From positions 1 to 37,609 of the forward strand of contig CAISEY010000282.1 of assembly GCA_903884435.1 (NCBI GenBank): a DNA stretch of 37,609 bases, read 5' to 3'. This stretch comes from an uncultured Hyphomicrobiales bacterium (GTDB lineage Bacteria; Pseudomonadota; Alphaproteobacteria; Rhizobiales; Beijerinckiaceae). Of this stretch, positions 8,725-17,189 are shown piece by piece (within the stretch, counting starts at the first letter, position 1; each line of letters opens with the position of its first letter). Both the position numbers and the translations under genes were made by a program. The notes under the pieces were generated by a model. The model did no database searches, was not told the origin of the DNA, and saw nothing but the letters and a program-made list of their open reading frames with translations.

Positions 8725-9774
8725 CTAGCGCGCTTTCCCCACGAAGACGTCGCGGAACAAATTCGCCCATTTGTCGCCGCCGTCGAGCACCTTGCCGAAG
8801 TCCACGAAGTTGAGGCCGGGGGGCAGCGGCTTGACCCGGACATTGCTTGGCGTCGCGTGGCGTTCGGCGAGCATCTTCTGGCCGTCGGTCAGCAAAAAAT
8901 CGAAGAACAGCGCCGCTGCATAGGGATGCGCCGCCTTGCGTGAGAGGCCGGCGCCGACCCCGTGCGCCATCACCGGCGCGAGGTAGACGTAGTCCACGGG
9001 CGCGCCCTCCGCCTTCATCTGGGCGTAGCGGTACTGGTAAATCCCGAAGGCCATTGGCGCCTCGCCGGAGGCCGAGAGACTCGCCAGCAGGGAATGGCCC
9101 TTGCGCACGGAGATCCCGTTTTTCGCGACAATGTCCCGGAACAGCCCGACGCCCTTTTCCTCGCCCATGATTTCCATCATCGGGCCCCACCAGGAGGAAT
9201 CGTCGACCTCGATGGCGAGCTTGCCTTTCCATTTGGGATCGAGAAAATCCTCCCAGGATTTCGGCAGGTCGGCGGGCCTGACGACATTGGTGTTGTAGCC
9301 ATTCGGCTGGATCTGGATTCGCGTCGCCGTCCAGGCGCGGTGGGGCGCCAGCGCCCGCGGGTCGAGCTCCTCGAAGACCGGCGCGTCGACGGGTTGCAAC
9401 ACCTCCTCGCGATGCAACGCCTCGAGCGCCGACCCGCCCGTCTCGATCATGTCGAAATCGGCCCGGCCCGCCCGTGTCTCGGAAATCGCCCTCTGGAGAA
9501 TGCCCTCGGAGGAGCCGCGCCACAGCTTGACCCTGAGCCCGTATTTTTTCTCGAATCCCGCGATGAAGAAGCCCATGTCCTCCACCGTGGCGGAGGAATA
9601 GAGGGTGAGGCCGCCCTCGCGCCTCGCCGCCTCCAGCAGACGGTCGGCGCGGTCGGAACCGCGCAGGGCGTCGATGACGGCGAACGCGTCCGGCGCCGAT
9701 TGGGCCAGACACGGACCCGCCGCGAGGAACAGAGCGGCAAGAGCCAGAACCGGCAAACGTGTCATGGCTTTCAT
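8725..9774 (-). CDS. ABC-type substrate-binding protein, family 1, AfuA-like
   Basis: A 349-residue periplasmic binding protein of the class that includes ferric-ion, putrescine and some organic-anion receptors. The signal peptide ends PCLAQ. Typical features are TLYSSATVEDMGFFIAGFEKKYG at the first strand, RAGRADFDMIETG in the first hinge, WEDFLDPKWKGKLAIE, and a C-terminal HPYAAALFFDFLLTDGQKML. I chose the ATG at 9774 because GGAGGA lies just upstream, inside the slightly longer reading that begins at 9789. It is first in a three-gene set with a Bug receptor and an amidohydrolase. No permease or ATPase gene follows, which is unusual for this class. Confidence 0.9.
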   Translation of the reverse strand: MKAMTRLPVLALAALFLAAGPCLAQSAPDAFAVIDALRGSDRADRLLEAARREGGLTLYSSATVEDMGFFIAGFEKKYGLRVKLWRGSSEGILQRAISETRAGRADFDMIETGGSALEALHREEVLQPVDAPVFEELDPRALAPHRAWTATRIQIQPNGYNTNVVRPADLPKSWEDFLDPKWKGKLAIEVDDSSWWGPMMEIMGEEKGVGLFRDIVAKNGISVRKGHSLLASLSASGEAPMAFGIYQYRYAQMKAEGAPVDYVYLAPVMAHGVGAGLSRKAAHPYAAALFFDFLLTDGQKMLAERHATPSNVRVKPLPPGLNFVDFGKVLDGGDKWANLFRDVFVGKAR

Positions 9775-9867
9775 CGCGGCTTCCTCCACGCGGAAGGTTA
9801 GCCGCCGGCGCGCGCCCGCAAAAGGGGCGTTCGGGAAAAAACGTGCGACAAGGAAAAGATCGGGAAA

Positions 9868-9944
<77 letters not shown>

Positions 9945-10289
9945 AACGAACCGGGCCACGACGCTTGCGGCGCGTGTCCGTTTCGATGTCAGCCGGATAA
10001 GGCAGCGGCGATTGCAAGTCAAGAACGTTGCGGAAAATTCCGTCGCGCGGCGCCGAAGTTCGCGTGCTTCAGCCGGAAAGACGCCGCCCCGACCGTATTT
10101 CGCGCACGTTAGCGGATTGTTTTCGACCCGATTTTGCGTTATATGGCGTTAATCGAAGTTCGGCCGACGACCTGGCCGGCACTGCGTGATGAACCTGGTG
10201 CTCCGCCAAAGACCTCTTCCTGACCTGATCGATAGTCATCGTCACGGATTCGGCGCTGGCTTCCAACACTTGCTAACGAAAGGTGTCCC
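9945..10289. other. 345-base intergenic region holding the tRNA-Asp upstream region and the cold-shock leader
   Basis: No credible gene is seen between tRNA-Asp and the cold-shock gene. The left part must contain the tRNA-Asp promoter on the minus strand. The right part would be a leader of about 140 bases for the cold-shock gene if the promoter candidate at 10117-10144 is correct. A long untranslated leader is normal for cspA-type genes. Confidence 0.6.
10117..10144 (+). promoter_or_regulatory. Candidate sigma-70 promoter for the cold-shock gene
   Basis: TTGTTT (10117-10122) and TTATAT (10139-10144) are separated by 16 bases, in one of the few AT-rich patches of this region. It is the best match I see upstream of the gene, but both boxes are imperfect. 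Confidence 0.35.
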
Positions 10290-10499
10290 ATGGCTACGGG
10301 TACCGTGAAATGGTTCAATACGCAGAAGGGCTACGGCTTCATTCAGCCCGATGACGGCGGCAAGGACGTGTTCGTCCACATCAGCGCCGTCGAACGCGCC
10401 GGCATGAACGGCCTCAACGAAGGTCAGAAGATCGGTTACGAGATCGTCGCGGACAAGCGGACGGGAAAATCCTCCGCCGCTAATCTCAAGGCCGTCTGA
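10290..10499 (+). CDS. Cold-shock protein, CspA family
   Basis: A 69-residue single-domain OB-fold protein that binds single-stranded RNA and DNA. Both ribonucleoprotein motifs are present, KGYGFIQPD (RNP1) and VFVHISAVE (RNP2), with the usual GTVKWFN start and the C-terminal [16 protein letters not shown] precedes the ATG. Length is exactly that of the family. It is convergent with the ClpP-fold gene, and a weak hairpin lies between them. It looks like a chromosomal housekeeping-type gene rather than part of the receptor modules. Confidence 0.97.
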   Translation: MATGTVKWFNTQKGYGFIQPDDGGKDVFVHISAVERAGMNGLNEGQKIGYEIVADKRTGKSSAANLKAV

Positions 10500-10521
10500 A
10501 ACACTCCCCTGAATTCGCGCC

Positions 10522-10539
10522 GCGGCGAGCCTTCGTCGC
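10522..10539 (+). terminator. Possible terminator hairpin after the cold-shock gene
   Basis: GCGGCGA and TCGTCGC pair over seven positions (one G-U) around a four-base loop GCCT. T-rich but interrupted sequence follows. It lies in the 52-base gap between two convergent genes, where a terminator is expected. The weak T tract keeps confidence low. Confidence 0.35.
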
Positions 10540-10551
10540 TGCGTTTCGCGT

Positions 10552-11238
10552 TTAATATTTCTGCGCGCCCAGCCGCCACTTCCGAAGCTCTTGCGGCGTG
10601 ACGATGTGGATCCGTTCCGGCGAAACTTTCTCGGCGAAATAAATCAGGTCGCGACTCACGCCCATGGAACTCGCGTAATTCGCGAGCTGCGCGACAAATT
10701 CACTCGTGCCGTAAACGCGCGTCGCGGAACTGTCGCCCGTGGTGTCGTCGCGCCCGAATTTGTCGAAATGCATGCGATGAATTCCGACCATGCTGTCCGG
10801 CGGAACGATTCGTTTTTTCGCGCCCATCAACGCGTAAACGCAGGCGGAGAAGCAGCGCGCGCCGGGCGCCGCCAGGGCTGGCCCCCGCCCCGGAGGCGAG
10901 GGAATCACACGCGCCACCACGGCCATGACGCCGGTCTTGCGAAACATGGCGCCGAGCTTCATCGAGGCTTCGACGCCGCCGCCAGGCGAGTGAATAAAGA
11001 CGACGCTGCGAACGCGCGAATCAGCGACGCTCTTGACCAGAAAATCGTAGAACTCGCGCGGCGTCTCGTTGGTGATCTCGCCGGTCGCGCTGATGACGAG
11101 CGGACATTTCGAGCCGCATTTCGACGAATCTCCAAAAGGCACGAGATCGAAAATCATCGCGCTGGCCGCGGGCGCGAACAGGATTCCGCACGCCAGCGCG
11201 GCGACCCGAATCATACTTTGCAACATCGACATGTTCAT
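10552..11238 (-). CDS. Exported ClpP/crotonase-fold protein (COG3904-like predicted periplasmic protein)
   Basis: The 228-residue product has a signal peptide (about 1-27, ending AASAM) and a ClpP-like fold. FIHSPGGGVEASMKLG (about residues 82-96) resembles the oxyanion strand. GARCFSACVYALMGAKKR puts a serine (Ser131) at the expected nucleophile position between Cys129 and Cys133. VGIHRMHFD carries His154. Related proteins occur widely in alphaproteobacteria without a known function, so protease activity is possible but unproven. GGAG lies nine bases before the ATG. The gene is convergent with the cold-shock gene and has no clear partner. Confidence 0.8.
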   Translation of the reverse strand: MNMSMLQSMIRVAALACGILFAPAASAMIFDLVPFGDSSKCGSKCPLVISATGEITNETPREFYDFLVKSVADSRVRSVVFIHSPGGGVEASMKLGAMFRKTGVMAVVARVIPSPPGRGPALAAPGARCFSACVYALMGAKKRIVPPDSMVGIHRMHFDKFGRDDTTGDSSATRVYGTSEFVAQLANYASSMGVSRDLIYFAEKVSPERIHIVTPQELRKWRLGAQKY

Positions 11239-11329
11239 TCACGCGTCTCCGGCGACGCCCCGGCCATGTCCCTGTCTACTCCCTGACAGACGCCATTCAA
11301 AGCGGCGCGCGCGAACATGATTGTCGCGG

Positions 11330-12367
11330 CTATTCGAGAATTTTCCTGCCGCGTTCGACCTGGGCGCGCGGTGTCGACACGACCCGCGACACCGCGTCCG
11401 CGATGGAGGCGCCCGTGAGATCGCCAACGACCACGCGCGAACGTTTCGCGTCGTCGAGAAAGGCCGGATCGGCGCGCATCGCCTCGAAAGCGGCGCGCAA
11501 GGCGTCCGCGCGCTCGGCCGGCGTCCCCGGGCTCGCGGCGAGCGGACGGCCCATGGCGTTGCCGGACAGCAAAAGCGCCACCAGCGAACGATCGTCCGAA
11601 TTCGTCAGCAAGTCCTCGACGGTCGGCACGTCCGCCAGGGTCGGCGACTTCGGCGAGGATTGCACGAGGACGACAACCTTCCCGTCGCGCACCCAGTCGG
11701 CCTTGTCCTGCTCGAAATCGTTCCAGGTGACCGCGACCGTCTCGACCTCGCCGCGCTCCAGCGCGAGAAAAATCGTGTTGATGCCCTGGTATCCCGCCAC
11801 GAGTTTCATTTTCGCGCCGAGCAATTCGTTGATCATGGCCGGCATCGTGTAGGTGAACGAGCCCTTCGGCGAGGCGCCGTTGGAGACTTCCTTGCGGCGA
11901 ATGTCGTCGATGGTTTTCACGCCCGAGGCAGCCCAGGACACCAGCGCGCTGTGGGCCGGCGGCATGACCGAGCCGAGCCAGGCGAATTGCGTTGAATCGT
12001 AGCGCACCCCCTCGAGCCCGACCGCCTGAGCCATGGGCAAGGTGTTCGGCATCATGCCGAGCCAGGTCCCGTCCTTCGCGGCTATGTTTTGCAGATAGTT
12101 CGCCATGACGATGCCGCCGCCGCCCAGCATGTTCTGCGGCACGATGACCGGATTGCCCGGAATGAACCGGCCCAGATGGCGCGCGATCAGCCGCCCCTCG
12201 AGATCGTAGGAGGCGCCGACATTGACGCCGATGAGCAGATGCACGCTCTTGCCGCGATAGAAATCGGCGACGGCGTTTTGCGCGACCGCGGCCGGAGCCG
12301 CGGCGACGAAGGCGATGGCCAGCGCGAAAGCCCACGCGCGGCGCAACCATTTGACACAAGCCAGCAT
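11330..12367 (-). CDS. Divergent Bug-family periplasmic receptor (no cysteine pair)
   Basis: A 345-residue receptor with a signal peptide ending AAVAQ. The mature start DFYRGKSVHLLIGVNVGASYD has VGASYD where most relatives have GGGYD, a change in the ligand-binding loop. IPGNPVIVPQNMLGGGG and LALERGEVETVAVTW follow, and both usual cysteine positions are occupied by other residues. GAGGAAATCGCG precedes the ATG at 12367. It is the last gene of a six-gene operon and starts 10 bases after the SsuA-like gene, so two Bug receptors and one ABC-class receptor are made together. Confidence 0.9.
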   Translation of the reverse strand: MLACVKWLRRAWAFALAIAFVAAAPAAVAQNAVADFYRGKSVHLLIGVNVGASYDLEGRLIARHLGRFIPGNPVIVPQNMLGGGGIVMANYLQNIAAKDGTWLGMMPNTLPMAQAVGLEGVRYDSTQFAWLGSVMPPAHSALVSWAASGVKTIDDIRRKEVSNGASPKGSFTYTMPAMINELLGAKMKLVAGYQGINTIFLALERGEVETVAVTWNDFEQDKADWVRDGKVVVLVQSSPKSPTLADVPTVEDLLTNSDDRSLVALLLSGNAMGRPLAASPGTPAERADALRAAFEAMRADPAFLDDAKRSRVVVGDLTGASIADAVSRVVSTPRAQVERGRKILE

Positions 12368-12377
12368 CGCGATTTCC

Positions 12378-13331
12378 TCAGGTCGTATCGGCGAGCGCGC
12401 GACGATACCAGGATTCGTCGATCCAGGAAGCCCTGTCGTCGAGGCGCGGATCCCGCTCCCCGGTTTCCGCGCGCGTCGCCAGCATGTTGTCGACGCCCGC
12501 CCTGCTCAGCCTCGCGTCTGGCGTGAAGCCGAACGCGGGATCGGCGAGTTGCCCGAACGCGGCCTCCGCGACCGGCCGCGCGAGCGCGAGTTCGCGAACG
12601 AGAATGTCGATCGCCGCGTCGCGGTTGGCGGGATCGACGATCCAGCGCAGCGATTCGACATAGGCCCTGATGTAATTTTCAAGGCGGCGCGAATTCGCGT
12701 TCGCCCAGGAGCGCAGCACATAGGCGCCGCCCGCCTGATAGGGACCGAGCAGGTCGGTCATGCGGCCAAGGCTCTTCATGCCGCTCAGCAAGGCCTCCGA
12801 CGAGAAGGGCGGGTTCATCACCGCGCCCGCGTTCGCCGGGTCTTCCAGCATGGCGCGCAAACGCAGGCCGGCGTTGCCGACGCTTCTGATTTGATAATCG
12901 ACGCCGGCCTCGAGACCCGCCGCCGCCAGCAGCTTGCGCGCCTGCAGCGCGTAGCCCGTGTTCGGCGCGTCGACGACGAGCGCGCGGCCGCGGAAATCCG
13001 CGAAGCAGGAAATGTCAGCCTGCGCGATGAATTCGTTCATGCCGCTCTCGCCGCCCATGACGACGATGGCGTCATGGCCCTCGACGATGAGTTGCAGCGC
13101 GTTGTCGATGGCGGCCTGGGCGATGTCGATGCGTCCGTCGATGAGTTTCGCGCGCTGCGCGTCCGAGCCGGGCGTCAGATCGATGGACAGCGCGAGGCCG
13201 CGGCGTTCAAAGAGCCCGTGTTCCACGCCCGCCCACAATGGCAGCGCCTTGGCGTTGGGAAAGCTCGACACGACGAGCGGCTCCAGAAGCGTTTCGCCGC
13301 TCCCCTTCCCTTCCCGGTCCGCGCGGCTCAC
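12378..13331 (-). CDS. SsuA/NMT1-like binding protein without a signal peptide
   Basis: The 317-residue protein resembles receptors for sulfonates, nitrate or thiamine precursors: LEPLVVSSFPNAKALPLWAGVEHGLFERRGL at the first lobe, then KLIDGRIDIAQAAIDNALQLI and an ALVVDAPNTGYALQARKLL hinge. It begins MSRADREGKGSGE directly before the mature fold, with no hydrophobic leader, and no in-frame start exists upstream. It should therefore stay in the cytoplasm, as THI5-type enzymes do, unless the start is wrong. The GTG at 13331 overlaps the upstream Bug stop as GTGA, which supports this start. No ABC permease or ATPase is nearby. Confidence 0.83.
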   Translation of the reverse strand: MSRADREGKGSGETLLEPLVVSSFPNAKALPLWAGVEHGLFERRGLALSIDLTPGSDAQRAKLIDGRIDIAQAAIDNALQLIVEGHDAIVVMGGESGMNEFIAQADISCFADFRGRALVVDAPNTGYALQARKLLAAAGLEAGVDYQIRSVGNAGLRLRAMLEDPANAGAVMNPPFSSEALLSGMKSLGRMTDLLGPYQAGGAYVLRSWANANSRRLENYIRAYVESLRWIVDPANRDAAIDILVRELALARPVAEAAFGQLADPAFGFTPDARLSRAGVDNMLATRAETGERDPRLDDRASWIDESWYRRALADTT

Positions 13332-14437
13332 TCAAGCGCCTCGCGCGCGCGTTTCACCAGCGCGTCGGGCACTTCGTAGAGTTTCTGGACGACGCGCGCG
13401 AATTCGTCGCCGCCCATGGGATTGATCGGCAATTGCGCCTTCGCGGCTTCGGCGAGGAAGTCCGGGTCTTTCATTGTCGCGTCGAAGGCGTCGCGCAGGG
13501 CCTTCAGCCGCTCGGGAGGCACGCCGGGGGGCGTGATGTAGGGTCTGCCGAATTCGCTCTGGTTGAAGACGAGCTCGAGAACCTTGCGGTCTTCCTCGTT
13601 CTTCACGGCGTCCCAGATGTTCTGGACGCCGAGCCTGTTCATGGCGGGATCGCCTGGCGGCGCCGAGATCTGGCCGAAGACCTTGATGAAACCGCTCTCG
13701 ATCCAGGCGCCATTTGTCGGCATGAAACTCGACAACTGGATGCCGCAGGTGCCCTGCACCTCGCCCTTTTCAACAGCCTGCACCGCTTCTTTCGAGCCGG
13801 GATAGCCGGTGATGATCTCGAATTTCGTCCCGATGACCTTGTTGAGAACAGCGGGGAACTGACGGATCGAGGAAGCCCATCCGGCGCCGCCGACGATGAG
13901 CTTTTTCGTCAACGCGTCTGACCAGTCCCGGAAGCCGGCGTCCTTGTGGGCGTAACAGATGCTTGTTTCGCGATTCGCGCTGCCGACGTAGCCAAACTTT
14001 CGCGAATCGTAGCGCGCCTTGGCCTGGTCGCCGATCAGCGGTTCGACGATGGCGCCGGTGAAGACGGCGCCGAACGCCGTGCCGTCCGCGGGCAGTCGCG
14101 AATAAAGCTGATTGGCGGCGGTGAGCGAGCCGGCGCCCTCCATCAATCGCGCGACGACCTGGGGCTTGCCCGGAATGTGTTTGCCGATGTGGCGCGAAAG
14201 CACGTTCGCGTAAACGTAATATCCGCCGCCCGCCGCGGAGCCGATGATGAAATCGACGTTCCTGCCCGCGTAGAAGGCCGCGGGATCCTGCGCCAGGGCG
14301 GGCGTGGCGAGGATGGATGCGGCGAGGCAGGCCCCTGAAACCGCGGGTTTGGCCTTCACCCGCGCGCGGGAGAAGGCGCCGCGCGAAGCATGACGGACGA
14401 GGGCGCCGGGAATTGACTTCAATCGGAAGGTCGGCAT
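13328..14437 (-). CDS. Divergent Bug-family receptor with a repeat inside its signal peptide (cysteine pair present)
   Basis: From the ATG at 14437 the product has 369 residues, longer than its relatives because of the N-terminus. MPTFRLKSIPG is followed by about 18 arginine-rich residues encoded by a palindromic repeat, then AVSGACLAASILATPALAQ, the hydrophobic core and cleavage site. Without the inserted part the leader would be ordinary. The mature domain is complete: AFYAGRNVDFIIGSAAGGGYY, a cysteine in TSICYAHKD and a second in EVQGTCGIQL. An alternative start at 14470 adds 11 residues. It overlaps the SsuA-like gene by four bases. Confidence 0.88.
   Translation of the reverse strand: MPTFRLKSIPGALVRHASRGAFSRARVKAKPAVSGACLAASILATPALAQDPAAFYAGRNVDFIIGSAAGGGYYVYANVLSRHIGKHIPGKPQVVARLMEGAGSLTAANQLYSRLPADGTAFGAVFTGAIVEPLIGDQAKARYDSRKFGYVGSANRETSICYAHKDAGFRDWSDALTKKLIVGGAGWASSIRQFPAVLNKVIGTKFEIITGYPGSKEAVQAVEKGEVQGTCGIQLSSFMPTNGAWIESGFIKVFGQISAPPGDPAMNRLGVQNIWDAVKNEEDRKVLELVFNQSEFGRPYITPPGVPPERLKALRDAFDATMKDPDFLAEAAKAQLPINPMGGDEFARVVQKLYEVPDALVKRAREALE
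14351..14406. repeat. Palindromic repeat inserted in frame in a coding region
   Basis: The core at 14352-14375 is an imperfect 24-base palindrome that matches the palindrome at 18171-18194 at 23 of 24 positions. A second arm bounded by GGCGCC (about 14375-14380 and 14401-14406) follows. The whole lies in the signal-peptide codons of the Bug gene and leaves the frame open. The exact ends are uncertain by a few bases. Confidence 0.7.
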
Positions 14438-14486
14438 CGGCGGCACACTCTTGTTTCGCGGGTTCGACAAATCGCGGCGCCCCGCC

Positions 14487-14981
14487 CTACCTCGGATCCT
14501 TCACCGGCGCGTCTTTCTTGATGTTCAGACGACGGCATTCGGCTTCGTCGAAATCGTCGTCGCAGCGATAGCCCGCGGCGCGAATTCCCGCCATGGCGCA
14601 GAGATCGTCGACCTCGTTGACATCGCCCGTCACGCCGAGAGCGCCGACGATTTCGCCGTCCCTGTCGCGAATGAGCTGTCCGCCGGCCTCGAGGAAAATC
14701 GGCCCGTCCGAGATCGCGCGAAGAGTCTCCATGAACAGCGGCTTCTCGCGCGCCTTTTGCAGCACCTGCCGCGACGAGCGGTTGAGCGCGAGGCTGGCGA
14801 AGGCCTTGCCGCGGGCGATTTCGAATCGCTTGATCGAGGCGCCGTCCTGCTTGAGGAAGGCCTTCACCTGTCCGCCCGCGTCGAGCACGATGGCCGCGAG
14901 CGCGTGGGACTTCAGCTTTCCGGCGTGTTCGAACGTGCCGAGGATGATTTGAAGGGCCTCGTCCATGGATAGAGCGCGCAT
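14487..14981 (-). CDS. GlcG/HbpS-like protein (heme-degrading-like domain)
   Basis: A 164-residue cytoplasmic protein of the GlcG/HbpS family, small alpha-beta proteins often encoded beside oxidases and dehydrogenases of organic acids. Family features are ALAAIVLDAGGQVKAFLKQDG, the helix RFEIARGKAFASLAL, and the glycine-rich GPIFLEAGGQLIRDRDGEIVGALGVTG. The C-terminal DDDFDEAECRRLNIKKD tail is acidic and not conserved. The biochemical role of the family is poorly defined; some members bind heme or cobalamin. It sits third in the six-gene operon, 12 bases after the SGNH gene and 49 bases before the Bug gene start. Confidence 0.85.
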   Translation of the reverse strand: MRALSMDEALQIILGTFEHAGKLKSHALAAIVLDAGGQVKAFLKQDGASIKRFEIARGKAFASLALNRSSRQVLQKAREKPLFMETLRAISDGPIFLEAGGQLIRDRDGEIVGALGVTGDVNEVDDLCAMAGIRAAGYRCDDDFDEAECRRLNIKKDAPVKDPR

Positions 14982-14993
14982 TTTGTGTCCCGT

Positions 14994-15728
14994 TCAGGCG
15001 AGATAGTCGCGCAGCGTATCACGCGCGACGGACTGCAAGAAAGCCGCGGTCTCCGCCCCGAGCCCCGCGTCGTATTCAACGCCCGCGGGCGAGGCCTCGA
15101 ACAACGCCGCGAAGGTCAGACAGGTCGAAAGATAGGTTCCCGCGAGGCTCGGGTGGCGCCTGTCCGCGTGCCAGAGATCGAGATCAGGCCTCAGCGCGAT
15201 GGAGCGCGCGAAGGCGAGGCCGGCGGGAATCACGAGCGCGTCATTGTCCGCGCCAGCGCGGGTATAGGCCTCGGCCAGCGGCGCGGTCATGTCTGGCTTG
15301 TCGGCGTAGGCCCAGGTCATGAACAGAACCGGCGTCGCGCCGTGGCGGCGCGCGGTCTCGCAGTGACGGCGGGTGAAATCCCGCGAGGCTCGCGCGAGAT
15401 CCGGATGAATCGGGCTCTGGCTGCCGTCCATGAGCACGGCGACATCGAAGAGACGATCGAGCTTGTTGAAGACGATGTTGTTTCGCGGATCGAAGGAGAA
15501 GGAGCCGATGGCGTCCGGGCGGAAGTAGGATTCCACGTCGTGCCAGTCGAGCCCCGCGCCGCTGATGCCGACGAGCGTCGAGCGCCACTTGTGCGCCGGC
15601 CTCGCCGCGAGCAACATCTGCGTGAGGTGGGTGGTGATTCCGTTGTTGTAATAAAAAAAGCTGTTGCCGATGAAGATGGCGGACGAGGGATTCGTCACGC
15701 CGGTCGTCTTTCGCGCGGGCATCGCCAT
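14994..15728 (-). CDS. SGNH-fold hydrolase-like protein
   Basis: The 244-residue protein starts its fold with SAIFIGNSFFYYNNGI, placing Ser23 at the nucleophile position of block I. It ends with HADRRHPSLAGTYLS, giving the Asp189-X-X-His192 catalytic pair of SGNH esterases. A DGSQSPIHP segment in the middle may provide the block III residues. No signal peptide is seen, so action on a cytoplasmic ester is likely. ATG at 15728 begins three bases after the UbiD stop; a second ATG two codons further is also possible. Coupling with a decarboxylase suggests de-esterification of the same aromatic or dicarboxylic compound. Confidence 0.8.
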   Translation of the reverse strand: MAMPARKTTGVTNPSSAIFIGNSFFYYNNGITTHLTQMLLAARPAHKWRSTLVGISGAGLDWHDVESYFRPDAIGSFSFDPRNNIVFNKLDRLFDVAVLMDGSQSPIHPDLARASRDFTRRHCETARRHGATPVLFMTWAYADKPDMTAPLAEAYTRAGADNDALVIPAGLAFARSIALRPDLDLWHADRRHPSLAGTYLSTCLTFAALFEASPAGVEYDAGLGAETAAFLQSVARDTLRDYLA

Positions 15729-15731
15729 GCC

Positions 15732-17189
15732 TCACCGTTTCGGGAAGGGCAGCGCGCCGGAATATTTCTTCACGACCTCCGCCATCTGTTCGCGGCTGAT
15801 GCGGTTGACGGCGGGGAACTTGTCGCGCCATTCCCAGGGGCGCACGGCGTAGACGATGGCGCGCGAATTGGTGTGCGGGCCGTTTTCGCTCACGTCCGGC
15901 GGCATGCGCGGATCGAGCGGGCTCGCCCAGCAATTCGTCACCGTCTGGATGTCCACGGAGGGATCGACGCGTGTCGTCATCGCCCAGACGACCTCGTCCA
16001 TGTTCGAGGGGTCGATGTCCTCGTCGACGATGATGACGAAGCGGCCGTTGCGCGCGCCGGTGGCGCAGGCGAGCACGGCCATGCCCGTCTGTTTCGCGTG
16101 GCCGGCGTATTGCTGCTTGATGGCGACGACGATGAGCATGGGATGATGCACGTAGGCGCCGGCGATGCCCGGCACGCCAGCCGCCTCGAGCTGCTCCCAC
16201 AGAATGCCGCCCTCGAAGCGCACGGAATGATGCGGCGCGCCGGGCCATTGCGGCGCCATGTTCAGCATGATCGGATTGTTTCGCCAGTAGACCGCCTTGA
16301 CGCGAATCACCGGCTGCATGTCGTTCGTGCCCGCCGTGCCGACGGTGTAATAGCCCGGCCATTCTCCGAACGGGCCTTCCTGATGGGTTTCCTCGGACGG
16401 CGGGGGAATCTCGCCCTCGATGGCGATTTCGGCGTGAGCGGGAATCGGCAGGCCGGTGACCGGCCCCCTGATGACGTCGAGCGGACGGCCGAGCATGCCG
16501 CCGACGCGGTCGAACTCGGAGACGCCGAAGGGAAACTTCGTGTAGGACAGAAAGAAAATCAGCGGGTCGCCGCCGAAGGTCACGGCGACGGGACAGGCCT
16601 TGCCCTGTTTCCAGTAGCGTTCGCAAATGAGCCGGCCCTGCTGGCCGGGACTCATCCAGATACCGAGCTTGTTCCCCTCGTGCATCTGGATGCGATAGGT
16701 GCCGACGTTGACGTAGCCGGTTTCGGGATCGCGGTTGATGACGCTGTCGCCAGTGCCGATGTAGCGGCCGCCGTCGAGCTGGTGCGATTTCAGCACCGGA
16801 AATTTCGTCAAATCCACGTCGTCGCCGCGCATGACGTTTTGCATGACGGGTCCGGTCTCGACGAAGGCCGGCGGAATCGGCGTCGCGGCCTTCATCTTCT
16901 TCGCGGCGTAACGCACGATCTCCATTTTCGGCGTGTCCACCGGCAGGCCGAGCGCGAGATTCATGCGCACGCGGGAGGCCGTCGGGATCGAGAGAACGCG
17001 GTGGCCCTTCGGATAGCCCTTGATCTCGTCGAACAGCAGCGCCGGCGGCTCCTTGATGAGTTCGGAGGCCGATTCGGTGATGGCGCCGATCTCGAGGTTC
17101 CAGTCCGCGCCCGCGATGGTCTTCACCTCGCCGTGCGCCTCGCACAATTGCAGAAAGGTGCGCAGTCCATCATATTCATTCTTCAGCAT
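15732..17189 (-). CDS. UbiD-family prenyl-FMN-dependent decarboxylase
   Basis: A 485-residue enzyme of the UbiD family, which decarboxylates or carboxylates aromatic and alpha,beta-unsaturated acids with prenylated FMN. Landmarks are RYIGTGDSVINRDPETGYVN in the cofactor region, HAEIAIEGEIPP with the catalytic glutamate region, EGPFGEWPGYY, and a C-terminal DIDPSNMDEVVWAMTTR. GGGAGACGCCCC precedes the ATG at 17189; the reading stays open for another 1.7 kb upstream, but that part is antisense to other genes. It heads the six-gene operon and diverges from the LigI-like gene across 90 bases. No ubiX (prenyl-FMN synthase) gene is seen here, so the cofactor must come from elsewhere. Confidence 0.93.
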   Translation of the reverse strand: MLKNEYDGLRTFLQLCEAHGEVKTIAGADWNLEIGAITESASELIKEPPALLFDEIKGYPKGHRVLSIPTASRVRMNLALGLPVDTPKMEIVRYAAKKMKAATPIPPAFVETGPVMQNVMRGDDVDLTKFPVLKSHQLDGGRYIGTGDSVINRDPETGYVNVGTYRIQMHEGNKLGIWMSPGQQGRLICERYWKQGKACPVAVTFGGDPLIFFLSYTKFPFGVSEFDRVGGMLGRPLDVIRGPVTGLPIPAHAEIAIEGEIPPPSEETHQEGPFGEWPGYYTVGTAGTNDMQPVIRVKAVYWRNNPIMLNMAPQWPGAPHHSVRFEGGILWEQLEAAGVPGIAGAYVHHPMLIVVAIKQQYAGHAKQTGMAVLACATGARNGRFVIIVDEDIDPSNMDEVVWAMTTRVDPSVDIQTVTNCWASPLDPRMPPDVSENGPHTNSRAIVYAVRPWEWRDKFPAVNRISREQMAEVVKKYSGALPFPKR

